Source: Candidatus Nanopelagicales bacterium (lineage in GTDB: Bacteria > Actinomycetota > Actinomycetes > S36-B12 > GCA-2699445). From it: a stretch of 60,291 nt of DNA. The stretch lies in NCBI GenBank assembly GCA_030700225.1, contig JAUYJT010000065.1, forward strand, positions 1 to 60,291, written 5' to 3'. A model generated the notes under the pieces. The model did no database searches. It was not told the origin of the DNA and saw nothing but the letters and a program-made list of their open reading frames with translations. Below, piece after piece: positions 35,401 to 46,552 of the stretch. Position numbers and translations under genes: made by a program. The stretch's first letter is position 1; each line of letters begins with the position of its first letter.

Positions 35401-35864
35401 CGGCACCTACCCGACTCGGGCCACGTTTTGGCCGTGGCCGGTGCGCATGGCCTCTGACAAGGGAATCCTTCGTAGGATAGCGCTGGATTTGCGCACTAAT
35501 CCGCTTCCCCAGGTCCCGGTGCCGACCTTCAGGCCGCCTTGGCGGTCGTTATCGCGAATGGCCGAAACTCTTGCGTGAGACACCCAGTACAACGTCGGCC
35601 TTCCTCACGAACGTCGGCCTTCCTCACGAACGTCGGTCCTTTCCCCGCGAGCTGGGGGCCCCTTCCCAAGTGGGGGCCGCCGTGGTGCCTCACATAGAAG
35701 TGAGCGCCAAGTGATGCCCGGTGCCTCACGCGTGGTGAGCGCGTGGGGGCTTGCGCTACTTCGCCTCGCTCATCACCTGAAATGCGAAACGACACTAATC
35801 TGGCCCGAGTCAGGTCCAAGGCATCTTCGACGAGTCCAGCGGGAAGGCACTCGGGGGCCCCCAC
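35401..35864. other. 464-bp gap with short repeats and no supported gene
   Basis: The stretch between the DUF262 remnant and ppx contains a 19-bp tandem repeat (35591-35640) and a G/C-rich segment, around 35644-35682, with GGGGGCCCC arms that resembles the palindromes in menE and hemA. Short open frames exist, but none has a recognisable domain. Confidence 0.6.
35591..35640. repeat. 19-bp tandem repeat
   Basis: The unit AACGTCGGCCTTCCTCACG occurs twice in full (35591-35609 and 35610-35628) and then partly (35629-35640, one base changed). Confidence 0.85.
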
Positions 35865-36770
35865 TCAGGCCAGAGACCAGGCGATGCCGTCGAGGATGTC
35901 GTGTTCGCTGGCCACGAGCTCGGACGCGCCGCTGCGCTCGACGATCGCCGAAAGAATCAGGCACCCGGCCGGGATCACGTCAGCGCGGCCCGCGTGCATC
36001 ACGGGAAGATCAGCCCGTTGGTGTGACGTCATCGCCAGCAGATCCTCGGACACGGCGGCTACGTCACCCGCGCTGATCCTGGCGCCATGAATCCTGGCCG
36101 AGTCATACTCGGTCAATCCCAGGGCCAGCGCCGCGACCGTAGTCACGGTACCGGCGCAGCCGACCAAGGTGCGCGCACCAGCGAGCGGGACGCTTCGTTC
36201 GACGGCGTCGAGTTCGCGGCCAACTTCGGACCGGATCGCCGAAGCTTCGACGTCGGACACCGGATCTGAGTCGACGTAGCGCTCAGTGAACCGAACACAG
36301 CCCATGTCTACGCTGGCGAAACCAGTCGGGCGCTCGATTCCGCGAACGAACTCCGTAGACCCGCCTCCTATGTCGAACACCAGTGCCGGCTTCTCCAGCA
36401 TCTGACCACGCACAGCACCGGCGAACGTCAGCGCTGCCTCCTCCTCGCCCGTGAGGATCTCCGGTTCCACACCCATGATCCGGGACACATCAGCGACAAA
36501 CTCAACGCTGTTCGAGGCATCCCTCGCGGCCGACGTCGCGACGAAGCGCACCGCCGTCACGCCGCGCTTGTCGATAATCTCCCGGTAGCTCTGGCACGCC
36601 ACCTTGACCCGATCGAGCGCGGCGTCAGACAACCGGCCTGTCTGATCCACTCCCTCGCCCAGCCGCACGATCGTCATCACGCGGGCAAGCTCCACCATCC
36701 GATCGACGTCAGCCACAAGAAGCCGGATTGAGTTAGTACCGCAGTCGACGGCAGCGACCGTTCTGGTCAT
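35865..36770 (-). CDS. ppx: Exopolyphosphatase / GppA family phosphatase
   Basis: About 301 residues of the ASKHA fold, the short actinobacterial PPX form. Motifs: AAVDCGTNSIRLLV (phosphate-1 loop), FVATSAARDASN, EPEILTGEEEAALTFAG with the catalytic Glu, LVFDIGGGSTEFV (phosphate-2) and LVGCAGTVTTVAAL. It degrades polyphosphate or pppGpp. ATG at 36770 overlaps the DUF501 stop (ATGA), so a longer in-frame start at 36836 is unlikely. Confidence 0.93.
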   Translation of the reverse strand: MTRTVAAVDCGTNSIRLLVADVDRMVELARVMTIVRLGEGVDQTGRLSDAALDRVKVACQSYREIIDKRGVTAVRFVATSAARDASNSVEFVADVSRIMGVEPEILTGEEEAALTFAGAVRGQMLEKPALVFDIGGGSTEFVRGIERPTGFASVDMGCVRFTERYVDSDPVSDVEASAIRSEVGRELDAVERSVPLAGARTLVGCAGTVTTVAALALGLTEYDSARIHGARISAGDVAAVSEDLLAMTSHQRADLPVMHAGRADVIPAGCLILSAIVERSGASELVASEHDILDGIAWSLA

Positions 36771-37285
36771 GTGCGCTGAGGTTCCCCGGCGCCCCGTCCA
36801 GCCGAATCTGACAGGCACGAGCCCGCCACGCCCCACTCACTCAGCAGATCCAGCACCTCGTCACCGAATGGATTCACGCCGCGGCCAGCGACAAGCGAAT
36901 GCGCCACCAGCGCGTGAAGACACTTCACCCTTGACGGCATTCCGCCTGCGGATACGCCACTCAGCTCGTCCACCTCGCCCAACGCCGAGCGGCGCGTCAG
37001 GTAGTCATCGTGTGCCGCCGAGTAGCGTGACGCCAGGTCTGGGTCCGCGCTCAAGCGGGCGTTCATCTCCGCCATCAGGCCCCCGGCCTCCAGCGTGCTC
37101 ACCGCGGCGACAGCCTTCGGACAGGTCAAGTAGAACGTGGTCGGAAAAGGCGACCCAGAGCCCACGCGCGGCCCCGTGATCAGCACATCCGCGTGGCCGC
37201 ACCGGCACCGGTGACCGACCGACACGTCTCCCCGCACGGCCCGACCGAGCTGGCGGCTAACGCACTCCCGGTCAGCCGGACGCAT
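36767..37285 (-). CDS. DUF501 family protein
   Basis: 172 residues. The conserved region HRCRCGHADVLITGPRV...PFPTTFYLTCP and the SGVSAGGMPSRVKCLHALVAHSLVAGRGVNPFGDE motif are typical of DUF501, always near ftsB and ppx in actinobacteria. The Cys/His residues (CRCGH, CPK, KCLHALVAH) suggest a metal site, which is inference. ATG at 37285 lies 14 bases inside the ftsB end. Confidence 0.9.
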   Translation of the reverse strand: MRPADRECVSRQLGRAVRGDVSVGHRCRCGHADVLITGPRVGSGSPFPTTFYLTCPKAVAAVSTLEAGGLMAEMNARLSADPDLASRYSAAHDDYLTRRSALGEVDELSGVSAGGMPSRVKCLHALVAHSLVAGRGVNPFGDEVLDLLSEWGVAGSCLSDSAGRGAGEPQRT

Positions 37286-37664
37286 CTGATGACGCCGACT
37301 CCGCGACCTGTGCCGGGCGTCCGGTCGAAGACTCCACCGATTGCCACAGATGCCCCCACCACGTGGTCGGAACGTCGACCGTCGGCGTCACGACGTCCTC
37401 CTCCTGTGTATCCAGCACGATCAGGCCTGCCTCTCCAGGACTGACCATGTTCAGTCTGATCCGCGCCTGCGCGGCGACGTGAAGGTCGCTGCGCCAAAGT
37501 TCTTGTTCGCGCTGCAACTCCTGCACCCTGAACGACGCCTTGTCGATGTCAACGCTGAGCGATTCAAGCTCAGTTCTCTGCGACAACCACGATCTGACCG
37601 GCAGCGCGAGCATCAGAGCCAGCGCCATGAACACGGCGACCAGGATCAATGTGCGGCCAGACAT
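37272..37664 (-). CDS. Septum formation initiator family protein (FtsB/DivIC-like)
   Basis: About 130 residues. One N-terminal transmembrane helix (LILVAVFMALALMLALPV) is followed by a coiled coil with heptads (LSQRTELESLSVDIDKASFRVQELQREQELW), then IRLNMVSPGEAGLIVL, which matches the post-coil motif of FtsB/DivIC. The ATG at 37664 has GGAAGG about seven bases upstream; an alternative GTG at 37718 would add 18 residues. Placed between eno and DUF501 as in other actinobacteria. Acts in divisome assembly. Confidence 0.88.
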   Translation of the reverse strand: MSGRTLILVAVFMALALMLALPVRSWLSQRTELESLSVDIDKASFRVQELQREQELWRSDLHVAAQARIRLNMVSPGEAGLIVLDTQEEDVVTPTVDVPTTWWGHLWQSVESSTGRPAQVAESASSDASG

Positions 37665-37808
37665 CGGCTGCCCTTCCGTCTGGTCGGCGCCGGCCGCTGA
37701 TCCCTCCGCGATGCTCACGCGCCGATCGTCGCATGGCGGCGAAGGGCATCCGGGCAGCGCCACGCGCACTCGATGCAACCAAAGGTGCACCGAAGGGCGA
37801 AACCGCCG

Positions 37809-39101
<1,293 letters not shown>

Positions 39102-39219
39102 TTAGACGTCCACCCGACTCAATGACACAGGCGGGGCCGCGGCCACTCTATCGGCGGGGTCCGAAGGATGCCCGTCAACTCCGCGAGAAGATCACAATCC
39201 GCGGGCCGCGGCGGATCGC

Positions 39220-40878
39220 TCAGCCCAGGCCCAAGATTGACGGCAGATGCTCCGGCGCGATGGACCCCTGAGCCAGCAACCGGTCATGGACCTGTCGAAG
39301 GTTCCAACCGCGATGCCTTTCGGCGAGCTGCTTCACGACCGCCGCCACGCCCCGGTACCCGATGTAGCGAGCGGGAAGTTCCCCGTACGTCACGGACGCG
39401 CGGCGCCACTTACCGATGATCTCGCTCTCCTCCTGGTAGCCGCGGGTCGCCATGAGTCGCCGACCCTGCGCCTCCGTCATGCCTTGAGTGTGAATGCTGA
39501 TCTCCAGGATCGTGTTGATGATCATGCGGAGCTGCATCTTCAACTGCTGGAATCGCAACGAGGGACGTCGCTGTGTCGATACGACGAAACCGTTCCGTGC
39601 CATCATCTCCTCGGCATAGGTCGCCCAACCTTCGATCAGGAGCTGGCTGGGGAAAGCCGACCGGGCGGCCGTTGGTGACTCGGCACTTCGTGCCCACGCG
39701 AGCTGCAGCGCGTGTCCGGGCATCGCCTCATGGACCATCAGATCGAAGATCATGTCCCGGTTGTATTCGCGGTAGAAGGACTGGCGCTGCTCCGCTGTCC
39801 AGTCCGCTGCTGTCGGCGCGACAGCGAGCACGGTGGGGAGTTCCGCGCGCTCCAGCGATCCGGGCGCGTCGCAGTAGGCCACCCGGACACCCCGGTGAAC
39901 CTCGGGCATCGCTACCAGCCGTAGATCCATCGGCGGCACCGAAACGAGTCGGCGAGCCGCCACGAATTCCGAAGCCCGCTGGAGCGCCTCCCCGCATACT
40001 TCGAGCACCGACTCGTCATCGACAGCTGGGGGGCCGGCCAGTTTGTCCATCGCGTCCTCGACCAGGCGCCTGCGACCCATGCTCTTGCCGAGCAACTTCG
40101 ACGCGGTGCGGCCGAGCTCCTCCCCGACCCTGTCTAGGTCACTCTCGGCGGTCGCCAGCACTTCCTCGATTGACTCCGGCGTGCCCAGCCGGTAGCGCAA
40201 CACGCCCTCGTACGCGGTCGCGCCCATGCTGAAGCCTGGGGCCGCCTTCGCCCGGTGATCCGCGAGCCACACGACATGCCTGCCGATGGACGCCACAGCC
40301 GATTCGGCGGCCTCCGCCATGCCCGGCACGTCCCCGAGGTCGCCCATCGTTCGATCCAGCATTGGCTCGATCGCTGCCATCTGAGCGATGGCGACCTCAA
40401 TATGGGGACGGGGCATCGCGCGAAGGCAGTGGCGAGCGTTGTCTAGAAATTCCCCAACGAGTTCGAGGCGCCCAACAAGGGACCGGGCCCGGTCGGCGGG
40501 CGGCGCGAATGGCCGCTCAAGGAGTGAGTGCAGGGCATCAGCGGGGTTCCAGGCCAACGGATTCCACTCATGCGGACGGATCACGGTGAGTTCATGGAGT
40601 CGGGCGGACACTTCGCTGCGCAGTACGTACAAGTCAGCGGCAGTCATCCGGCTCAGCGCGACGTCATCAACCGACTCCAGGAAGTCGGAGTGTCTACGTA
40701 GGATGCGCGCGAACTCGTCGCTTGTGTCCGGGCTCGGGTCAGGCAAACGCGAATCGAATCGATGATCTCCGACGCGGGTCGCATGGACTGGATCGCGGAC
40801 GAGAATATCGTCGACTACGCCCGAGGCCAGTCCCACAAAGCGGCGGTCCTCGGGACTGTGAATGCCAACGCCAAACAC
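39220..40878 (-). CDS. DUF885 family putative metallopeptidase
   Basis: 552 residues, usual for DUF885. Zinc-site motif MVHEAMPGHALQ (HExxxGH form) near residue 385 and the downstream IEGWATYAEEMM supplying a third ligand Glu, then a helical C-terminus (RFQQLKMQLRMIINTILEISIH). No signal peptide is evident. The GTG at 40878 lies six bases after TATGGT, a leaderless start. The substrate is not known; peptidase activity is inferred from the family. Confidence 0.88.
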   Translation of the reverse strand: MFGVGIHSPEDRRFVGLASGVVDDILVRDPVHATRVGDHRFDSRLPDPSPDTSDEFARILRRHSDFLESVDDVALSRMTAADLYVLRSEVSARLHELTVIRPHEWNPLAWNPADALHSLLERPFAPPADRARSLVGRLELVGEFLDNARHCLRAMPRPHIEVAIAQMAAIEPMLDRTMGDLGDVPGMAEAAESAVASIGRHVVWLADHRAKAAPGFSMGATAYEGVLRYRLGTPESIEEVLATAESDLDRVGEELGRTASKLLGKSMGRRRLVEDAMDKLAGPPAVDDESVLEVCGEALQRASEFVAARRLVSVPPMDLRLVAMPEVHRGVRVAYCDAPGSLERAELPTVLAVAPTAADWTAEQRQSFYREYNRDMIFDLMVHEAMPGHALQLAWARSAESPTAARSAFPSQLLIEGWATYAEEMMARNGFVVSTQRRPSLRFQQLKMQLRMIINTILEISIHTQGMTEAQGRRLMATRGYQEESEIIGKWRRASVTYGELPARYIGYRGVAAVVKQLAERHRGWNLRQVHDRLLAQGSIAPEHLPSILGLG

Positions 40879-40906
40879 AGCCGAACCATACCCCGCTGGC
40901 GATCCG

Positions 40907-41566
40907 CTACTGCTCCGCGTCCCGGACGTCCTGATACAGGCCGCGGACTGAGTGCCTCAGAGCCGCCTCGGCGTCCAAGCCGTGCGCTTCGGCGGCAGCG
41001 ACGATTCCCAAGAGTCGCTCGCCCAGACCCTCGAACGACGGCGCGTCGGCGGAGGCCGAAGTCTGCTCCATCCGAAGGCCAGATTCTCGCGCTCGGCGCA
41101 GAGTCTTCTGAGCCCAGGACAACGCGGGCAGACCGGACGGGATTCCGTCAAGAGCTGATGTTCGCCCCTTCTCCTCCGCCTTGAGCCTGGTCCAATTCCT
41201 CACGACAGCCTCGGCGTCGTCTGCCTTGGTGTCGGCGAAGACATGCGGGTGGCGCCTGACCAGCTTGTCGATAATCCCCTCAGCGACGTCATCTATGTCC
41301 CATGGCCGGTCGGGGTTGTCCTGCGCGATCCGGGCGTGGAACACGATCTGAAGCAGCAGATCTCCGAGTTCCTCGAGCATCCCGGCGTCGTCGTCGGTTT
41401 CGATGGCCTCGACCGTTTCGTAACACTCCTCGATCAAGTACTCAGCCAGGGATCGGTGAGTCTGCTGAGCGTCCCAGGGACAGCCTCCGGGAGAGCGCAG
41501 CGTGTCCATGACGGCCACCAGTTCGAGGAACTTCCCGCCACGGGGATGGTTCGGTTCGGTCATCAC
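40907..41566 (-). CDS. mazG: Nucleoside triphosphate pyrophosphohydrolase MazG
   Basis: 219 residues. Typical MazG sequence: LRSPGGCPWDAQQTHRSLAEYLIEECYETVEAI, MLEELGDLLLQIVFHARIA (metal-binding E-x-x-E-D) and RRHPHVFAD. A second, shorter half follows and looks partly degenerate, as in actinobacterial MazG. ATG overlaps the upstream lipoprotein stop (ATGA), giving an mfd-lipoprotein-mazG operon. Confidence 0.95.
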   Translation of the reverse strand: MMTEPNHPRGGKFLELVAVMDTLRSPGGCPWDAQQTHRSLAEYLIEECYETVEAIETDDDAGMLEELGDLLLQIVFHARIAQDNPDRPWDIDDVAEGIIDKLVRRHPHVFADTKADDAEAVVRNWTRLKAEEKGRTSALDGIPSGLPALSWAQKTLRRARESGLRMEQTSASADAPSFEGLGERLLGIVAAAEAHGLDAEAALRHSVRGLYQDVRDAEQ

Positions 41567-42189
41567 CTAGCTGGGATGACCGACTCGGGAGTCGACTCCG
41601 GCGCCGACACTGGGTTGGCAGGATCTGAGATCTGGAGAGTCCGCTGGTCCCACTGGCCATAGCGGGGCGAGACTTCGACGCCGATCCGCCTTGCGATGTC
41701 CATGATCGCCGCCAGCAGTTTCTGCTCCTGCTCGCTCTGGCCAGCCCCGGGAGCCAGCGCTTCAGCGATCGCGCGCACCCTCAGCTGAGTCAGAAGGTCC
41801 GTCTTGATCATCGAAGGCGCGATCCCACGCTCCGCCGCTACCTGGAAGAGCTGCTGCTCCCCGCCCAAGGCGAGCACTTGCTGGCCGTACGCCTCTTCCA
41901 CTTCGACGGCCGCGACCTCTGCCTTCAGGATGTCGGCAGCCTCCTCAACCAGCGCCGCACCAACGTCGTAGGAGACCACGGCTATCGCGCCGTTCTCGCT
42001 TGGAGCATCCGGAGGAAGTCCAAGTACGCCGTTGATCTGGTGCATCTGATCAGCGACCGTCGCGACTTCGATAACCCGGTCTCCCACGATGGCCGCCGCG
42101 CCCGGCCTCGCCGACGCGCACCCGGCCAGGACCAGGACCGCCGCTACGCCTGCCGGCAAGGCTCCGCGAGCCAGGATCTTGTGCCTCAT
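41563..42189 (-). CDS. SurA N-terminal-domain-like lipoprotein
   Basis: 208 residues. Signal peptide with lipobox VLAGC and then a helical region (AAIVGDRVIEVATVADQMHQINGVLG, VEEAYGQQVLALGGEQQLFQ, IKTDLLTQLRVRAIAEAL) like the chaperone part of SurA/PrsA; no PPIase domain. Such lipoproteins lie between mfd and mazG in many actinobacteria. Overlaps mfd by four bases. Probably an extracytoplasmic chaperone; not proven. Confidence 0.82.
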   Translation of the reverse strand: MRHKILARGALPAGVAAVLVLAGCASARPGAAAIVGDRVIEVATVADQMHQINGVLGLPPDAPSENGAIAVVSYDVGAALVEEAADILKAEVAAVEVEEAYGQQVLALGGEQQLFQVAAERGIAPSMIKTDLLTQLRVRAIAEALAPGAGQSEQEQKLLAAIMDIARRIGVEVSPRYGQWDQRTLQISDPANPVSAPESTPESVIPAR

Positions 42190-45100
42190 TGCCCAACTCC
42201 CGATTCCACCGGCTCTCCCAGGAGCACGGTCTTGACCAACCGTACGGCCCAGGCCAAGACAGCGGACTCCTGGCCTCCCACGCCCGTTGGCAGCGGAACG
42301 AGAATCTGGCGGGTCGCGGGCTTGACGATCGACCCCTTGTACAGCCTGGCGAGCCGGACCCGCCGTGACTCGGGCAGCTCGACCGGATGCAGCCGAACCC
42401 GGCCGCCGACCTGGAGGATCTCGCTCAGCCCGGCTCCCCTGGCGAGCACGCGCAGAGTCGCGACTGCCACGAGGTTGTCCATCTCGGCGGGGAACTTGCC
42501 GTACCTGTCGGCGAGCTCGGATCGCAGGTCGTCGAGTTCCTCAGTCGATCGGGCAGCCGAGAGCCGCTGATAGGCCTCGAGCCGCAGCCGCTCCTCTGGC
42601 ACGAACTCGTGCGGAATCCGCGCACTCACCGGCAGATCGATCCGAACCTCGCCGGATTCTGGCTGACTTTCGCCCTTGAAGTCCGCGAGAGCCTCGCCCA
42701 CCAGGCGCACGTACATGTCGAACCCAACCTCGGCAATGTGGCCGCTCTGCTCTCCCCCGAGCAAGTTCCCGGCACCGCGGATCTCAAGGTCCTTCAGCGC
42801 TACATGCATCCCGGAGCCCAGGTCCGTGTTCTGTGCGATCGTCGCCAGGCGGTCGTGCGCCGTTTCGCTGAGGACCCCGCCAGCGGGAAAGAGGAAGTAC
42901 GCGTATGCCCGGCTGCTCGACCGACCGACGCGCCCCCGCAGCTGATGCAGCTGGCTGAGGCCGAAGCTGTCCGCGCGATCTACGACCAGAGTGTTCGCGT
43001 TGGCTATGTCGATGCCGGCTTCGATGATCGTGGTGCAAACAAGTACGTCCACCCGCTTCTCCCAGAAGTCCAGGATCGCGCGCTCCAGTGCCGCTTCGGG
43101 CATCTGACCGTGGGCCACGGCGACTTCGGCCTCGGGTACGAGCTCTTGGATCCGCGACGCTGTCCGGTGGATGGATTCCACCCGGTTATGCACGAAGAAG
43201 ACTTGGCCGTCCCGAAGCAGCTCTCGCCGAACCGCCGCGCTGATGTGCCGCTCATCGTAGGGGCCCACGTGCGTGAGCACGGGCAGCCGAGCCTCGGGGG
43301 GAGTCGCGATCGTGGACATCTCGCGGATCCCGGTCACTGCCATCTCAAGCGTCCGGGGGATCGGGGTCGCGGACATGCTGAGCACGTCGACATTCGCACG
43401 CAAGGCCTTCAGGTGTTCCTTGTGCTCGACGCCGAAGCGCTGCTCCTCATCGATGATCACCAGACCCAGGTCCGCGAACTGGATTTGAGGCGTGAGCAAC
43501 CGGTGGGTCCCGATCACGACGTCCAGGCGCCCGTCCGCGAGGCGTTCGATGACATCGGTGACCTCGGCGCGAGTCTGGAACCTGCTCAGGGCAGCGACAG
43601 CGACGGGGAAGCCCGCGTACCGCTCCGAGAACGTCGCGAGGTGCTGTTGGCTCAGCAAAGTCGTTGGCACAAGAACGGCCACCTGCTTGCCGTCCTGCAC
43701 CGCCTTGAACGCCGCTCGCACCGCGATTTCGGTCTTGCCGTAGCCAACGTCACCGCAAACCAGCCGATCCATGGGCACGGGGCGCTCCATGTCGGCCTTC
43801 ACCTCATCGATGCAACTGAGCTGATCAGCGGTCTCCACGTATTCGAATGAATCCTCCAGCTCCCGCTGCCAAGGCGTGTCCGGGCCGAAAGCGTGCCCCG
43901 GCGCGGACTGGCGAGCCGCGTAGAGCCTGATGAGCTCGGCAGCGATCTGCCTGACGGCTTTGCGGGCGCGGCCTTTCGTGGCGGCCCAGTCTGAACCACC
44001 CAGCTTGTTCAGCGCCGGTTGCTCACCGCCGATGTAGCCAGACACAGCCTCCAACTGGTCCGTCGGGATGAACAGTCGGTCGGGCGGATGGCCGCGTTTG
44101 CCTGGCGCGTACTCGACAACGAGGTACTCCCGCGCCGCTCCGTGAACCTCACGCGTCATCAGCTCGACGTAGCGACCGATCCCATGCTTGTCGTGGACGA
44201 CTAGGTCCCCCGGCCGCAGTGATAGCGGGTCGACAGTTCGGCCCCTCCTCGAGGGAAGGCGTGTCGTTGTCCGGCGTGCTGCCACGCCCGTTGTGATCTC
44301 TCGCTCAGGCAGTACCACGATCCGCGGACCATCAAGCGTGAACCCGCCGACCATCGCTCCGACCGCGACGCAGACCACGCCCGGCTCCAGCGGCTTGGTC
44401 TCGTCCAGAGACGCGGGGATGCCCCGGTCGCGAAGCACTTCGGTCAAGCGCTGCGCCACCCCAGGGCCGGAAGCAGCCACAAGCGCGCGATAGCCGTCCC
44501 CGGTGAGCTGGGCGATCTCGTCCAGCGCCCGCGCCGGTCCGGTGTAGGGGCCGACACTTGTGGCTCCGCAGTCCCACTGGTCATCGGTCGGGTCGCCGCG
44601 AAACGCCGTGAGCTCCACCAACGGGCCGATCGCGCTTCGGAGCCGCTGCGTCAGAGCGTCCCAATCCGTCATCGCCCCAACGGACACCGCGAGCGGCGCC
44701 GCGCTCCCAGCGCTGGCGGACGCCCAAGCAGCGGCCGCGAACTCCTCCGCTGTGCGCAGCGCATCTTCGGAGCGGCCCCTGACCCGCTCGGGATCGGTGA
44801 CCACGGTGCTCCAGCCTGTGCCGAGCAGGTCTAACAGGTTGCCCATCCGAGGCACCAGGAGAGGGGCGAGTGACTCCATTCCGGGAACCGCCCGACCGTC
44901 GGCGATCGCGGCCAGGTCTTCAGCGAGTACAGGCTGCTCGGCAGACAAAGTCAGCGCCCTGGCCCTAACCGCGTCGGTCAGCATCAGCTCGCGGCACGGC
45001 AGCACCAGGATCTCCCGGTCGAGTTCCAGCAGCATCCGCTGGTCTGTGACGGCGAATGAACGAATCTGCTCAATCTGGTCGCCCCACAGCTCAGCTCGGA

Positions 45101-45656
45101 CCGCGTGTCCTTCAGTCGGTGGGAATACGTCCAAGATCCCGCCGCGGATCGCGAACTGGCCGCGCCGCTCGACCAGATCGCACCGCTCGTACCCGAACTC
45201 GACGAGCGTCCGGGCCGCGGCCCTAAGTTCCAGCTCAAGCCCAGTGGCCAAGCGCAACGGCTCCACATCCGGCAAGTCGATCGGGAACCTCTGCATCAGT
45301 GCCCTCACCGGAACGATGAGCGCGTCGATCTTGTCCCACGAGGGATCGCCGGGCGACGGACTCACGAGCCTGCGCATGATGGCGAGGCGGTTTCCCACTA
45401 TGTCCGCCGATGGGGAAAGGCGCTCGTGCGGCAGGGTCTCCCAAGCCGGCAGTACAGCCGTCAGGCATCCTGGCGCCCAATGCGGGAGCTGGCTGGCGAT
45501 GTCTTCAGCTTCCCCGCTAGAGGCCGTGACGACGAGCACCTGACCCTTGCGGGCCAAGCTGGCGATCAATGCCGCCTTCGCGCCAGGGGGGGCTAGCACA
45601 GACCCGAAGGATTCTGGCATCTCCAGACAGTCGACGACCTCGGTCCAAACAGTCAC
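42186..45656 (-). CDS. mfd: Transcription-repair coupling factor
   Basis: 1156 residues, normal length. N-terminal UvrB-like module (residues about 1-330), RNA-polymerase-interaction domain starting near LRPGDLVVHDKHGIGRYVEL (about 480), then RecG-like translocase: RLVCGDVGYGKTEIAVRAAF (Walker A, about 636), LVIIDEEQRFGVEHKEHL (Walker B DEEQ, about 735), LSMSATPIPRTLEMA and the TRG region GGEQSGHIAEVGFDMY, and a C-terminal domain from IDLPVSARIPHEFVP. The GTG start has AGGAGTGGG upstream. It removes stalled polymerase and recruits UvrA. Confidence 0.97.
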   Translation of the reverse strand: MTVWTEVVDCLEMPESFGSVLAPPGAKAALIASLARKGQVLVVTASSGEAEDIASQLPHWAPGCLTAVLPAWETLPHERLSPSADIVGNRLAIMRRLVSPSPGDPSWDKIDALIVPVRALMQRFPIDLPDVEPLRLATGLELELRAAARTLVEFGYERCDLVERRGQFAIRGGILDVFPPTEGHAVRAELWGDQIEQIRSFAVTDQRMLLELDREILVLPCRELMLTDAVRARALTLSAEQPVLAEDLAAIADGRAVPGMESLAPLLVPRMGNLLDLLGTGWSTVVTDPERVRGRSEDALRTAEEFAAAAWASASAGSAAPLAVSVGAMTDWDALTQRLRSAIGPLVELTAFRGDPTDDQWDCGATSVGPYTGPARALDEIAQLTGDGYRALVAASGPGVAQRLTEVLRDRGIPASLDETKPLEPGVVCVAVGAMVGGFTLDGPRIVVLPEREITTGVAARRTTTRLPSRRGRTVDPLSLRPGDLVVHDKHGIGRYVELMTREVHGAAREYLVVEYAPGKRGHPPDRLFIPTDQLEAVSGYIGGEQPALNKLGGSDWAATKGRARKAVRQIAAELIRLYAARQSAPGHAFGPDTPWQRELEDSFEYVETADQLSCIDEVKADMERPVPMDRLVCGDVGYGKTEIAVRAAFKAVQDGKQVAVLVPTTLLSQQHLATFSERYAGFPVAVAALSRFQTRAEVTDVIERLADGRLDVVIGTHRLLTPQIQFADLGLVIIDEEQRFGVEHKEHLKALRANVDVLSMSATPIPRTLEMAVTGIREMSTIATPPEARLPVLTHVGPYDERHISAAVRRELLRDGQVFFVHNRVESIHRTASRIQELVPEAEVAVAHGQMPEAALERAILDFWEKRVDVLVCTTIIEAGIDIANANTLVVDRADSFGLSQLHQLRGRVGRSSSRAYAYFLFPAGGVLSETAHDRLATIAQNTDLGSGMHVALKDLEIRGAGNLLGGEQSGHIAEVGFDMYVRLVGEALADFKGESQPESGEVRIDLPVSARIPHEFVPEERLRLEAYQRLSAARSTEELDDLRSELADRYGKFPAEMDNLVAVATLRVLARGAGLSEILQVGGRVRLHPVELPESRRVRLARLYKGSIVKPATRQILVPLPTGVGGQESAVLAWAVRLVKTVLLGEPVESGVGQ

Positions 45657-45720
45657 CGATGCCCACTCCTAGATCGCCCGCGCCGACAGCGCACCAACGA
45701 TGGTAACTGGCGAGTCGAAG

Positions 45721-46506
45721 TCAGCCTTCTGGCAAGCTCGCGCGAAGATCGCTGGCAACCTCCGGGTGGGCGACAAACAAGTCGCGCACATAGGGAGGCA
45801 TCTGGTTGAAGCCGACACCCGTGCGATCCCAGTGAGTGATCTCCAGACCGTAGCGGCGGCCAACCGCCAGCGGCGCGGCGACATCCCACTCGTAGAAGCC
45901 TGTGTCGTGCAGGTAGGCCTCCGCGCGACCACACAGGATCTCATTTACCTTGGCGCCGACCGATCCGACGTTCACGATCTCAACTTCGCGTCCGGCCCGC
46001 TCCGACCAGCGGGTGACGATCCTGTCCAGCTCAGCGGGCGGACGGGTCCTGGACACAACCACGCGCAGCGGCCGATCAGTTGCCAATGGAGGAAGCGTCC
46101 CGTGATCTCCCGATGTTCGCGTCAGACCTTGATCGGGCAGGTCAACGACACCCGTTTCTACCCGGCGCTCCGCTTGGTTCCACAACGCGATGTGCACACC
46201 GAAGTCCGCGCGGCCTTGACCGTACTCCCACGTGCCGTCAAGCGGGTCGACAATCCACACGCGGTCGGCGGTAAGTCGGCGGTCGTCATCCTTGCCTTCC
46301 TCGCTGAGGATGGCGTCGCCCGGTCTCGCGGCGATTAGCCCCCGCATGATCAGGTCGTTGGATGTGCGGTCCGCCGTGTCGCGCAGCTCCTTGGAGCGCT
46401 CCTTGTCCCGCGGATCTATTGGGCCGAAGCTCTCACGCAATTCCAAGAGGAGACGACCTGCCCGGACAGCCAGATCGCGAGCCAGGTCTAGGTCGGAAGT
46501 CGTCAT
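45721..46506 (-). CDS. Inositol monophosphatase-family phosphatase, CysQ-like
   Basis: 261 residues. Metal-site motifs: ILSEEGKDD (metal Glu), VWIVDPLDGTWEYGQG (D-P-L-D-G-T) and FYEWDVAAPLAVG (final Asp). The sequence fits the 3'(2'),5'-bisphosphate nucleotidase (CysQ) group, which removes PAP, better than true inositol phosphatases, but substrate cannot be settled. Located between mfd and pth. Confidence 0.88.
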   Translation of the reverse strand: MTTSDLDLARDLAVRAGRLLLELRESFGPIDPRDKERSKELRDTADRTSNDLIMRGLIAARPGDAILSEEGKDDDRRLTADRVWIVDPLDGTWEYGQGRADFGVHIALWNQAERRVETGVVDLPDQGLTRTSGDHGTLPPLATDRPLRVVVSRTRPPAELDRIVTRWSERAGREVEIVNVGSVGAKVNEILCGRAEAYLHDTGFYEWDVAAPLAVGRRYGLEITHWDRTGVGFNQMPPYVRDLFVAHPEVASDLRASLPEG

Positions 46507-46552
46507 GCCGCCTCACCGTACCGGAGCCAAGTTCCCGCGCCCACGGTGTTCA

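Noticed and set aside
42387-43850. Long plus-strand open frame of 487 codons
   Set aside because: It lies antisense to mfd, whose motifs are complete; long antisense frames are normal at this GC content.
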